From Stagonosporopsis chrysanthemi (Eukaryota; Ascomycota; Dothideomycetes; Pleosporales; Didymellaceae), in NCBI GenBank assembly GCA_022560025.1, contig JAFISE010000012.1:186001-250000 (forward strand): a DNA stretch of 64,000 bases. Reading direction: 5' to 3'. Under the pieces are notes generated by a model. That model was not told where the DNA came from, searched no databases, and worked only from the letters and a program-made list of their open reading frames with translations. Shown here piece by piece: positions 21,339 through 31,704 of the stretch. The position numbers were made by a program, and so were the translations under genes. Numbering within the stretch: the stretch's first letter is position 1; each line of letters begins with the position of its first letter.

Positions 21339-23583
21339 TGAATGCGGGACTCCACGCCCAAGCCAAAAGCGTGCCTCAGTCCAAGTCGCCTGTGATGATC
21401 GACGATCAGAAGGTCGAGGATAGATAACCAGGATAGTTCTGTAGTCCTCTGGATCTGTCTGGAGTCGAACACAAGGCCGCACCCCGGGAAAACCGGAGCA
21501 TGTCGTACACGAGGTTGTGAGTGGGGCAAGTTTTGTCTTGTCTCGAGATAGTAGGTGGACTCCAACACAGACCTGTGAGTCTAGATAAGTCTTCTTGTTT
21601 GCTGGTCGTGTTATAGTCCAAGCTCGTTTCATGTCTAACTGGAAAAGCTGTTCCAATGAAGCTTCGAGGCGGAGCGCAGTCTTCTTGGGGAGTTCTGAGA
21701 TCGGCTTCATGTGACCCTCACCATCGTATTTTACCACAAAGACGTACTTATCCAAGACGGGAATCGTATGATCGACTTTTGTTAGACCCCTCCGTTTCTT
21801 GCCTGGGGTCTTCTTACGAACAGCGGCAGTGCTTTGCGTGGTAGGTGTCGATCTGGATTTACTTCGACGTACCGTCGTATTGCTTGTCGCTTTCTGTGCA
21901 GACCCTGGCTGTTCCACAAAATCATTGAGCTGTTGATATATCAAGTTCTTCTGCCACGGGGTCGCCAGTCTCGCTGTTGACGCTATCAATTCGCTCTTGT
22001 TCTTCGAAAACTGCCTCGGCTCCATACTTATGAGAAAGATCGAAGCCCCCATAAACTTCATCTTCATCACTGTCATCACTTTGAACAGCTAGAAATTCGC
22101 CGCGATTAGGTGCCGGACTGAGTTCTTGGCCGAAACGAGCATCAACGGTAGAGGCGCCCGGAGACGGTGCTGTTCGGGATGGCGGGAACGAATGACCAAA
22201 CGAACCCCAGGGATTCCGTGAGACTGACTGGTTGTACGTTTCCGTCAACGGATAGCTGGAATTCTCGTTGCGTGCAGATGATCGAGAGAGCGGCACACTG
22301 GCGTTGAATGATTTCTGGGTTATGCCATATCCGGTCGTTCTGGGGCCATCATACGGTCTGCCATAGATCAAAGTGGTCTCGTAGTCATTTCGATCTATCC
22401 TTTGTCTCTTGTATATAGGTCTATCAAAAGAAAACGGGCGCTCAGTCTCTCCCCCCACGCGTGCCGCTTGCTTGTCAAGGGCAGAAGCAGGGCGAGTACC
22501 AAAGATGGAGCCGAACGGCTGTGCCACTTGGTCCCTCTCCGGAACCAGCAGACAATCGGTCTGTGTTTGGGCATGACTCAGCGACCGGCCTCTGGCCTCA
22601 TCTAGTGCCTTGATATGCCGCTCGACCGTGTCGCTGTCGATAAGCGTAGGCGACTCACCACCGAAGCCCTTGCAGTTGGAAGTTCTCGATTTGGCTGATC
22701 ATTGCTCCAAAGTCAAATTCTGTGTCTTCTGATGGAGGCGAAGGTGCTCGAGGGAAAGAACTGGACAGCTTGTATGACGTTGGAGAAACCCTAGGTTCGC
22801 TGAGACGCGCAAGCGTGCCTTTGATCTCGTCGTTTTCGTCGATCTCGCCTTGCAGGTTTGCCTTGCCACTTGGATACAGTTTCACAAAATCATCAAAAGT
22901 CTTGGGCCTTTCGAGGTTCACCATGAAGTCTACATGGATATCCTGCGAGGATTTGCCCTTCCTTCCGTTCAATAGGTTCTCCCCGACTAGACTCTGAGCA
23001 TTTGAAGACAGTTCGCTAGGTCCCACTCCTGGCGCGTGGTTACTTGGGTCGACTGGAGCATGGGTGTATTGACCAGATGGGCGGCACTCAACACTATTTT
23101 GCGCTGGGGGGCATGCACCATTGATGCTTCGCTGTCTGGAGGGACTAGATTCGATACTCTCTTGGCCCGAGAACCATGCTGCTTCGATGTTTGGCTGGGC
23201 TGCGGGTTTAGTCTGCCGTACTTTGGGAACTGCTCTGACCGCTGGATTGGAGCAATCGAGTATCTTGAGGTGTAGCTCAACTGCTGCTCCTGGACTGGAC
23301 CTTCGTTCTTCGGGCCACTTAAACATTGACGTGGGTCAGGTTTCGACTGGTTCGTCAGATACTGAGGGTGTGAGAACTGGGGATTTGGGAGGCTTTCGGC
23401 TTGAATCGACTGCGGTTTCTGAACTGGGCCCTGGTTCTCCTGGCCATTTGGTGATTTACTCTGGTCGAGCTTTGATTGTTCTTTATAGTATTTGGGGTGT
23501 ATGGACTGGGAAGCTGGCGTCGTTCTGGTCCGCGGTGAGCGGGAAAAGGGGAGTTTTGGCGAGTCATCACCATGTGAGTCCAT
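21264..23583 (-). CDS. Hypothetical Gln/Ser/Pro-rich protein; reading frame shifts several times
   Basis: From the ATG at 23583, four overlapping frames each look coding in turn. The first is 23583 to about 23200 (MDSHGDDSPKLPFSRSPRTR, Gln/Pro/Ser-rich with an imperfect QNQGPVQKP/KNEGPVQEQ repeat). The second, about 23200-22655, contains RPKTFDDFVKLYPSGKANLQ and EFDFGAMISQIENFQLQ. The third, about 22650-22000, contains GESPTLIDSDTVERHIKAL, FDRPIYKRQRIDR and QSDDSDEDEVYGGFDL. The fourth, about 22000-21264, contains TPWQKNLIYQQLNDFVEQPG, KKTPGKKRRGLTKVDHTIPV and a Cys-containing stretch CTTCSGFPGVRPCVRL. Clear GT-AG introns that join these frames are hard to find; the best donor is GTGAGT at about 22657. 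So this is either a nuclear-type disordered protein with odd splicing or a gene with frameshifts. The function is unknown. Confidence 0.45.
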
Positions 23584-24205
23584 GCTGCGTGAACTGAAGG
23601 ACTGAGGCTTACTAGACAGCAATCAAGATAGGACGCCCATTCGCTTACATAACCAATGAGCGTTGAGCGTACCCATTGCACTTTCCTCTCCAGTGAACGT
23701 CCCCGCCGCGCTGAGGTAAGGACACCTACGGTGACGTCCGGGGCTGCCAATAGCCTTCCAATCGACGCAATCGCCTCCAAATCTGGTCAGCGCTACTGAG
23801 CATAGGCGGTAGGAGCAGAGTGCTGGTGGTCGCTGTCTCGACGCCGTGTACAATCATGGCCTTGCCAACACTAGGAGCATACAGACAGAGTGTGCAGATC
23901 AGTGATATTTCCTACGCATTGAATGCATGTGGATCATTCTCCTCCCAGTACTTTGACTACAACCGCAGCCATCACTACCGGCGGTAGTTCGTGATGGCCC
24001 GCGGAGGTTATAGTACCGGTCGTGCAGCCGCAACGACACCAAACACCACAACGCATAGCACAGGTACGACTTCTTTGCACGCACCACCGAAGGAAGTTTC
24101 CGAGCAAAAAGCACGGCGCCGAAGCCGATTAACCTTTCTGCATTTCCGTGGCTTTTACCGCTTCTTTCACCTGCGCAGTATCATTCCTTTGCTACTGTCC
24201 CTATC
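23584..24205. other. Intergenic, about 620 bases
   Basis: May contain upstream exons or the promoter of the minus-strand gene starting at 23583. No frame is convincing on either strand. Confidence 0.35.
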
Positions 24206-24720
24206 GCAACGCGTCCCCACTTCAACTGCAAGATGCTCAGCAATTGCCTGATCGTAGGCCTTGACTATGGCACTACTTACACCGGTAAGTACGCTACATC
24301 AACTTGCGCCCCAGCCACTGACTCCCAGACTAGGTGTCTCTTTCTGCGAGACGCCACAACGCGTCCTCACTCCAACTTCAAGATGTTAAGCAACTGCCTG
24401 GTCAAAAGCCTATAGCACCACGTACGATAGGCCACTTCAATTCGCGTTGCAGCGACTTACTCCCATACTAGGTATCTCTTTCTGCGAGACATCCGACAAC
24501 GACGCGCTTGAAAAGCACATCGAAGTAGTCTCAGACTAGCCTTCTCGCAACGCCTGATCGCCACAACAGAGAAGGTTCCGAGCGAGACCGCCTAAAAGCT
24601 AGAAGAAACACAACGGGGTTCCACCATCCCACCTGGTGTTCAGCGACACCTGTGGACAAAGTTGGAGCTCGACCAAGCTGTCAAACGCTCCAGGGACGGT
24701 GAAACAAGCAACATTCTGCG
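24206..24720 (+). pseudogene. Relic of an Hsp70-like (actin-fold ATPase) gene with internal duplication
   Basis: At 24233 the frame reads MLSNCLIVGLDYGTTYTG followed by GTAAGT. After an intron ending ACTAG it resumes as VSFCETP. LDYGTTYTG is the phosphate-1 loop of the Hsp70/HSPA12-like family expanded in filamentous fungi. A second, decayed copy of the same exon-intron-exon piece follows (24357 to about 24493) and continues as VSFCETSDNDALEKHIEVVSD, then a stop. Further downstream, other frames give RGSTIPPGVQRHLWTKLELDQ (about 24612-24680), which belongs to the same family. Stops and frameshifts separate all pieces, and the rest of the roughly 570-residue protein is not found. This is a dead fragment. 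Confidence 0.75.
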
Positions 24721-26146
24721 GACACCTACACGACCGCCACATGCACTGTCTACTCATGGTGTGTTGGCTTCGCAAATATCTACTGCGTGCACGTACACTT
24801 TACCTGTTAGTGGTGTCTACGTGGTGCGCGTCCTCAAAGCAGGCGTGTGAGTCGTCAGGGCTCATTGACCGGTCCGGTATAACTCGACGGGAAGTTGTGA
24901 TTTCTCCTTGCGGTTCTTGTGCATCTCCCTTGATTTCCAGTTCATGGTTGCCGAGGCCCGTTCGTGAAAGCCTGGCTTACCTGGTGCAGGTGAGGGGACC
25001 ACGAATGCGTAAGATGGGTTGCAGCAGAAGCTAGCTGTCGTTCTGAACAGAGATCGGTTGAGGATGTACTTGACGGTTGAGCCGGCGACAGCTTTAGGAT
25101 CTGGTTAAGGGAAATGAGAGGAATATGGTATTACAGATAATTGGAGACCAGGCGGCGTCGAGGGTAAGGCGGGTAGTCATCATGCCTACTTCGTGTAGCT
25201 CAGACATGGCTCATCCACTGGTCTGTATTGAGCAGGTCCATGCATACGTGTACTACTTTTGGGGCGTTGTCGTGCTTAGTCTTCATCATTGGGTCTTCTG
25301 AGGCGTCTCAAAGCTGTCTTGCTGGAGTGTAATCGCCTTGACAGGGCTTGGACATGGTTTTTTACATCCAGAACCGCGAGCTTTGCATTCGAGTGATGTT
25401 CCTGCAGTAGCGTGGCAGTCCCCTTTTCGATGCGTTGCGTTGAGTTCAGCCGCAGCTGCCAATTGTGGGTCGTGATCGCCGCGAAGGTTAGCGCACCCGC
25501 AATGGATCTTTGATGCGCACGAGCACGAAGCACGTTGAACGTATGCTAGATGCCTTCAAGGTACGCAAGGGAGTGAAGCGAGACAGCTGTCAAACAGAAC
25601 CACTCCCGCTCCGGAAGAAGTGCCCCGCGCCGCTACGAGAAGAGTCGGTAACACTTGCGGGCGCATCGCTCGCGATCTATTTGCAGATCGCACAAACCGT
25701 CTGGAAGCAGCAGGCGCGTTCTATATACAGACTAGCGCGCTGCTGGGGTTGCTGCTAGCCCTCCACTGGCTGGCTGTACTCAACGCCTCTTTATGCGCAC
25801 CGGGAAGTGCCCAAGAAATTAGAATTATGGCTGCGCCGCCTTACTCTTCGCTCGACATGTTGCTCTTTGTGACTGTCGCACAGTCTTCGCGAAGCATAGC
25901 CTTGTTCCCCGAGATTGCAGGGACCGCAACCTGTGGAGAAGACGCGTCAGAAACGGTGGAACAACGGCATCATTGAGGGGGAGTACCCAAGGACGGTTGC
26001 GACGCACAAGGCTGGCGGTTGGACGTTGGTTGGTAGTGTTGGGGATGCACGTTTCGGGGGTCTTCCTCCTTCGCCATCGAATCCTCCCCGCGGAAGAATT
26101 ACATCCTCGACGTCCAGTCTCGTGAGGCTTCACGACACCGGCCATT
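24721..26146. other. Intergenic, 1.4 kb, possibly decayed sequence
   Basis: Follows the Hsp70-like relic. Short frames on both strands (for example minus 25533-25276, Gln/Leu/Arg-rich) have no recognised domain or clear splice partners. The right end must contain the promoter of the glycosyltransferase gene. Confidence 0.35.
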
Positions 26147-28267
26147 ATGGCGAGCGATGGGATGCTAGCCATGCCTATGTCTCCTCGACAATCACCAACC
26201 CAAATCGGGGGAGCTGCAGTGCAATGGCTCTGTTCGCGGCGAGGGCGGACGTTGCTCCTTTCTACCATGATCCTCACCTTCATACTGGGCTTGACCGGCG
26301 TGCGACATTCTGAAGCCATCACGGAACGGTATCACGCTTTCTCCGAGCACCAGTGGCGGCCATACCTCCCCAAGCTACCCAAGCTCTCGAAGACGCCGTT
26401 CAAGGCTCCTTCCAACACGACGCTGCAGCTCGAGAACGGCGAGATCGACCACCTGCCACCGAAACTTGAGAAGACGACACCGAACTTCCACCTGCTGATG
26501 AGCTCGGAGAAAGACTCAGATGCTTTCTGCAAGTCGACGCTCTCAGCGATGCTGTTGAACTTTCCCCCACCCACCGTTGTCACCATCGGTCAAACCTTTG
26601 CGTCGCCAGGACGGAGAGAGCGAGAGATACTCCACGGGATACGCGAATACCTTCACAACGAGAGACTAGTGCACGATGAGGACCTTTTGTTATTGGTGGA
26701 TGGCCAGGATACTTGGTTCCAGCTGCCAAGCGACGTTATCATCAAGCAGTACGAGGCGGTCGTGGATTATGCCAACGCACGATTGCTCAAGAAGTATGGC
26801 TCGAACGAGAACAGGCGCCAAAGATTCAATCAAACTATCGTTTTCGGTGCCGAGAAGGTGTGCGATGGAGGTATTGCAGCCTGCAGCTCTGCTCCGGAAT
26901 CGCTACTGCCACGCAATATCTACAGTGCAGACGCACAAATCGCCAGCGAGGATGACCTGCCTGCAAGATACCTCAACTCGAGAGCTGTTATGGGACCTGC
27001 GAAGGATCTGAAAGCTCTCTTCGATGCAGCATTGAAGAAATTCGAGGAAGATATCAGCGAGAGGCAGACCATGCAGTCGGTACTGGCAGATTTATTTGGC
27101 GAACAACAGTTGGGAAGAGACGCTGCTTTGGTAGAGGGCAAATCTGTAGCCTCAAAACTCCGAGGATGGGTAGGAAAGACAGCGGAGGATCACGTGGAGG
27201 CCGAGCGACGCCTGGACGCAGCCAACGCTACAATCCACGTGGAGAAGCAGCACGAGTATTCAATTGGTCTTGATTACACGCATACACTCTTCCAACCGCT
27301 ACTGCACACACGCATGGACGAGATGAAACCGCTCAAGCACGACAACTCAACTGACTTGGCCGGAGTACGCCATCCAGGGACCATTACGCCTCAGCTATCC
27401 CTCCCACCCACACTTCTGTACAGTAAGCTTCCCTTCTGGACCGATATGTATCTGCATAACCCCACTCCCGAGACCAACAAACCTGCCTACATCGACAAAC
27501 TTGACTTCGACTTCGACCTCGATCGACTTCCGGACCGCCATACGCCTTGGTCCGACATGTCACTTGTTCAAAACACGTACACCGGGGCAATTCCCGCATT
27601 ACTGCTTTCCAAGTCTTCCGGCATCTCAAGTGCACAGGTCTCTTTTAACGATTTGTGGTTTGCCCCACACAAACGCGCTCTCCTTCGCCAGTATTTCCGC
27701 AATCCACAAAGTCCGAACGGATATCACAACTATGTTGTTGGTGGCGACCGGTTCTGGGATCAGCGCGGTGGACGCGGCGGCATCTGGACAGCCAAACAAA
27801 CCTGGCTGCCATGGGGTGAAGTAGATGGCGTGTGCGGCACACTAGCGCATCTGAAACAGGTCTTCGACGATGAGAAGGGTGTGTGGATGCACGAGTTAGA
27901 CTTGGACAATGAAGGGCAGAGGATCAGGGATGAGGAGGGATACAAAAAGGAACTGGAAGAGAAGAAGCTCAAGGAATTGGAGAAGGAGAAAGAGAGGGTG
28001 CAGCTTGCGGCCGAGAATGCGAGGAAAGAGCACGAGCGTGAGGAGAGGGAGAGACTGAACAAGGAGAAGCTCGAAGAGGCTGAGAGGCAGAAATCAGCTC
28101 TCGAGGAGAAGCAGAAGGCGGACCTGGAGCATTTCAGGGCCACTGAAGAAGCGGACAGGCTTGCAGCAGAGGCGCAGGCGAGGAAGCAAGAGTTGGATGC
28201 TCCTGGAACAAGGAGCAGAGGCCCACCACCCTCTGCGAGCAAGCACGGAAAGAGATGGAATGCATGA
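26147..28267 (+). CDS. PLOD-like glycosyltransferase, type II membrane protein with C-terminal coiled coil, 706 aa
   Basis: The ATG at 26147 gives a 30-residue basic cytosolic tail and a membrane anchor (about 34-52, TLLLSTMILTFILGLTG), a Golgi-type topology. The lumenal part has HLLMSSEKDSDAFCKSTLS and LLLLVDGQDTWFQLPSDVII. The acidic DGQD stands where GT-A enzymes have the DxD metal site, as in the glycosyltransferase domain of lysyl hydroxylases (PLOD) and related fungal proteins. Later come PRNIYSADAQIASEDDLPARYLNS in pieces, YSIGLDYTHTLFQP and RFWDQRGGRGGIW. From about residue 590 to 690 the chain is a highly charged Glu/Lys/Arg coiled coil, an unusual addition to a lumenal glycosyltransferase. 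There is no intron. The donor and acceptor are unknown. It is followed on the same strand by the carboxylesterase gene. Confidence 0.78.
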   Translation: MASDGMLAMPMSPRQSPTQIGGAAVQWLCSRRGRTLLLSTMILTFILGLTGVRHSEAITERYHAFSEHQWRPYLPKLPKLSKTPFKAPSNTTLQLENGEIDHLPPKLEKTTPNFHLLMSSEKDSDAFCKSTLSAMLLNFPPPTVVTIGQTFASPGRREREILHGIREYLHNERLVHDEDLLLLVDGQDTWFQLPSDVIIKQYEAVVDYANARLLKKYGSNENRRQRFNQTIVFGAEKVCDGGIAACSSAPESLLPRNIYSADAQIASEDDLPARYLNSRAVMGPAKDLKALFDAALKKFEEDISERQTMQSVLADLFGEQQLGRDAALVEGKSVASKLRGWVGKTAEDHVEAERRLDAANATIHVEKQHEYSIGLDYTHTLFQPLLHTRMDEMKPLKHDNSTDLAGVRHPGTITPQLSLPPTLLYSKLPFWTDMYLHNPTPETNKPAYIDKLDFDFDLDRLPDRHTPWSDMSLVQNTYTGAIPALLLSKSSGISSAQVSFNDLWFAPHKRALLRQYFRNPQSPNGYHNYVVGGDRFWDQRGGRGGIWTAKQTWLPWGEVDGVCGTLAHLKQVFDDEKGVWMHELDLDNEGQRIRDEEGYKKELEEKKLKELEKEKERVQLAAENARKEHEREERERLNKEKLEEAERQKSALEEKQKADLEHFRATEEADRLAAEAQARKQELDAPGTRSRGPPPSASKHGKRWNA

Positions 28268-29170
28268 TGCTACACTTTTCACTGTACATGTTACTCATTT
28301 CCTTTGTCAGGCGTTCGATCCGATGATCCATGCTTTATATTATATCCCAGGGTCACGGAGACCGGCGTAGCATTATGGTTAGACAGCATTTCACAGCATA
28401 GCAACCATTCTCATGGTACTTAACGTTTGTCAAAACAATACTGCAAAACTCAAGGGCCAACGTTCAAGCCACGATTTGATTTGGTGTCGGTCTGAAGAGC
28501 ATCTAGCTCCCAGGTCACGTGCCTGAGAAAGTCCTACGCTTTGCTTGGCAGCACTAGAATAGACTGGTACATCTACAACTCTGAAATCATTGTCTGCAGC
28601 GCGCGTAACCTCCATCTCTTATTTCAAACTTGATGCAACTTCGAAGTGTGAGAAAGCTCACGCAGAAGGTCATGTTGTGGGACAGAGGTGCTGTCGCGTG
28701 CCGCTGTCCAATGGTAGTGGCGGGATCAGCCGCAGCGAATCCTCCGGGCGGGCATCCGCCTTCGTATCTTGGCTTACGAGGACTAGCACTCACTGCCGCG
28801 CGGTGTTCAGACACGTTGAGCTTCCAGAAGCGAAACATCAACCCCAAACATCCTCCCCACAATCTGTTACGATCTGCTCTCCGCGGTCCACCTTCAATCA
28901 TGCGACGCGTCATTGCCAAGCGGTCAAAATGCCGAGTCCCGCGCCCCTTTACCGCTTTGGTACTGCCCACGGCCTGTGTCCAAGAAACTTGAGATACAAA
29001 CGACCAGCCGTTGGGGACGTTCTTGCTGCTGCAAGGCGCCAATGAAGAGTGCAACATAGATCACGATCGTCCTTGGCCCTCTGCGCCTCTTGCAATAGCA
29101 CCCACACTCCTTCTGTCTTTCCATTTCCTTCTCGACGAATCCTGCGATATCGCATCGCAGGTCTATAGCC
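28268..29170. other. Intergenic, 900 bases
   Basis: Spacer between two plus-strand genes, with the 3' UTR of the glycosyltransferase and the promoter of the carboxylesterase. Two antisense frames about 150 aa long overlap at 28587-29057, but they have no domain-like features. Confidence 0.4.
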
Positions 29171-31045
29171 ATGATGGCCCGCCCACTTAACTCGAGCCTC
29201 ATATTCGACCGCCGAGTAATCTTGGGTCTTGGTGCTCTTGTTGTCCTTACATTCACCTTCGCTTTCCTCTACTCACCAGACCTGCGACCGACCTCTGACT
29301 GGCTACCACCGCTGTCCTCGAAACCCACACCTGTCTTCGCCATACCGCCGAAGAACCCACTAGACCCCAATATCGTTGAGCTTGATTACCTCGCCATCCA
29401 GCCAAATGTTACGGACAAGGTGCGATCGTACTGGAACATCCCGTATGCTGCATCGGCTGGCGGCAAGAACAGGTTTCGCGGCCCGCAGCCGGTGAACAGG
29501 ACATATGGAATCGGGCGCAAGGCGAAGCCGCTCGTCTGGAAGGGAGACTTGGGCATGTGCCCGCGCATTCAGAAGATTGATCCCAGCCAGAGAAACCGGA
29601 AAGATATTGCTGGCGAGGATGTCCTAGGGATCGTAGCAGACAAGACGGAGGACTGCTTGAGTCTGAACGTATTCACGCCTTTCGACGCTGAGGCTGGCGA
29701 CGACCTGCCGGTTCTGGTCAATATCCCCGGTGGTGGATTCCACCTGCCTGGCAGAAGCAATGGCGGAGAGATGGTGGAGAAGGCCAGAAAGGAGAAGGGC
29801 GTGAACGGCAAGCTGGACAAGGGCATCATTGTGGTCACCATGTACTACCGCAACGGCATTTACGGTTTTCTCTCAGGCAAGGAGATCGCTGAAGACGGAG
29901 ACTACAACAACGCGCTCAGGGACCAGCGGGCTGCGCTCGAGTGGGTGCAGAAGTACATTCGCTACTTTGGCGGCAACCCAGACCATGTGGTCCTGATGGG
30001 TACGAGCGCTGGAGGTGCTTCCGTCCTACTTCAGATCACCGCAAATGAAGGAGACCATCACGCTTCTATTCCAGGCACAGGCAGAAGGCCTCTTTTCCAC
30101 GGCGCGATCGCCCAGAGCCCCGCAAGCCCGACCTTCTTCACACCGACGCAAGCCGAGAAGTTCTACGATGAGGTCGCTGAGGGTCTGAATTGCACCGACA
30201 TTGCCTGCGTCCGGGACGCCTCTCCTGGGGATCTCTACTACCAAAATTACCCCATGACCTTCCCCGGCCACGACACACCACCACGCTGGATGTGGGCGCC
30301 AACTACAGAGCCTGCAGGCGGCCTGTTGACTGAGCCAGCCCCAGCAGCCATCATCCACAACCGGTATGCCAAGGTGCCTACAATCATGGGCTTTACCACG
30401 AACGAGGGCTCGGATCAAGTCAAGAAGACCACCGACACAGTCGACGAGTTTAAAACCTACCTCAAAGACCACTACCCGCTCCTCACCGAAGACGACCTTG
30501 ATCTCCTGGTCGAGACCTACCCGAACGACCGCCACTGGCCTGACAGTGGACGCTACTGGGACGCCGTAGCCAAAGCACAGGGCGACATCCGCTACATCTG
30601 CCCAACCTACCTCGCCTCGAACGCCATGGGTACATACAACCCCGAGAACGTCCCAACATACCAATACCAATGGGACGTAATGTGGGGTGTCGACATCGAG
30701 AACGGCTACGGCACCAAGCACGCCGGCACCGTTGGTCAGGTCATGGTGCGCCGCCACAATGAAATTTCCGACTATTTCATTAGCTTTGTCAAGCACCTCA
30801 ATCCCAACATCGAGAAGGGTAAAGATTTGCCAACGTGGGAGAAGCTCGATAGCAGGAAGAGGCGCCTGTTTTTCACCAACATCAAAGAGGGCGGCAAGCG
30901 CGGCGACGGCACAAATATGCTCGGAAAGATGCGCATGTGGATGGAGGGCAAAGACGAGCGCAGAGAGGCGACTTGCGATGTGATTCGCGGGCTGATGAAG
31001 AGGCTGCAGATGGAGGGGGTTGAGGCGCTCACGCTGGATTCGTGA
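29171..31045 (+). CDS. Type-B carboxylesterase/lipase family protein, membrane-anchored, 624 aa
   Basis: A single exon. The start is one of two adjacent ATGs (29171 or 29174). Residues about 16-36 (VILGLGALVVLTFTFAFLYS) form a signal anchor, so the enzyme faces the ER lumen or outside. Oxyanion-hole motif GGGFHLPG is near residue 187. The nucleophile elbow GTSAGGAS, with Ser279, replaces the more common GESAGG. TTNEGSDQ near residue 410 probably supplies the acid. The catalytic His is probably in YGTKHAG (about residue 517). EDCLSLNVFTP and YFGGNPDHVVLMG are classic family blocks. Substrate unknown; members hydrolyse esters of lipids, xenobiotics or secondary metabolites. It may be active, since all triad positions appear filled. 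Confidence 0.9.
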   Translation: MMARPLNSSLIFDRRVILGLGALVVLTFTFAFLYSPDLRPTSDWLPPLSSKPTPVFAIPPKNPLDPNIVELDYLAIQPNVTDKVRSYWNIPYAASAGGKNRFRGPQPVNRTYGIGRKAKPLVWKGDLGMCPRIQKIDPSQRNRKDIAGEDVLGIVADKTEDCLSLNVFTPFDAEAGDDLPVLVNIPGGGFHLPGRSNGGEMVEKARKEKGVNGKLDKGIIVVTMYYRNGIYGFLSGKEIAEDGDYNNALRDQRAALEWVQKYIRYFGGNPDHVVLMGTSAGGASVLLQITANEGDHHASIPGTGRRPLFHGAIAQSPASPTFFTPTQAEKFYDEVAEGLNCTDIACVRDASPGDLYYQNYPMTFPGHDTPPRWMWAPTTEPAGGLLTEPAPAAIIHNRYAKVPTIMGFTTNEGSDQVKKTTDTVDEFKTYLKDHYPLLTEDDLDLLVETYPNDRHWPDSGRYWDAVAKAQGDIRYICPTYLASNAMGTYNPENVPTYQYQWDVMWGVDIENGYGTKHAGTVGQVMVRRHNEISDYFISFVKHLNPNIEKGKDLPTWEKLDSRKRRLFFTNIKEGGKRGDGTNMLGKMRMWMEGKDERREATCDVIRGLMKRLQMEGVEALTLDS

Positions 31046-31704
31046 GCGTTGTTGAAGTAAGAGCTGGTGTTCGTAAATAAAATAAGGCATATAGAAGCAT
31101 TCATGGGCGTTTGGTTAGACGCCTCATCGTACGCGATGCGTGGCTGTACAAATATACCATTTCATCATCGAGGGGCTTCTTGGTTTGTGGGCTCTGGTAT
31201 AGCTGGTCACAGCTGCCTTCCGTGAAGGTCGTTCGTGAGTTCTTGCCTCCATTTTCTCCGTCCAGCATCAATTCACCTCGGCCATGACAGGCACCGCTCC
31301 ACAGTCACCAACCCGCCTCGACAAGCTTCTTGTACGTGCGTTACGTATTGCGGAGCAGCATCGGCACTCCCGTTAGCAGTCCTAGACAGACGATCGAAGA
31401 GACTACGATCCTCTGGGTAAACGGTTCTATCATTTTGTTCTCACCTGACTTAAAGACTCAGCGCTCTCACCTTCGATGCCTCTACGCTCGACAAGGGCTT
31501 TCTCCCAGCCTTTGAATCATTTGCGCCCTGTTCGACTTCTCTTTCACCACCACACCTTATCCGCTTACATCGCATACTTTCCTGCTATCAACCATACTAC
31601 GATCCAACACATACCAGCCGTACGTGTGCAGACACACGACCCTTCAATCACTTTTCTACCTCTCTGCTTCCTAAGCCACACCGACCTCGCAGGATTCAGT
31701 TCTC
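31046..31704. other. Intergenic / 5' leader of the large GTPase gene
   Basis: About 660 bases. An ATG at 31284 opens a short frame (MTGTAPQSPTRLDKLL) that meets a GTACGT donor, and several AG acceptors follow (for example CTCGCAG near 31691). An upstream coding or non-coding exon of the next gene is therefore possible but not shown. Confidence 0.35.

Noticed and set aside
24206..24505. RIP-mutated transposon
   Set aside because: Substitutions between the two copies are mixed rather than mainly C-to-T, and the peptide fragments match the Hsp70-like family, not a transposase or reverse transcriptase.
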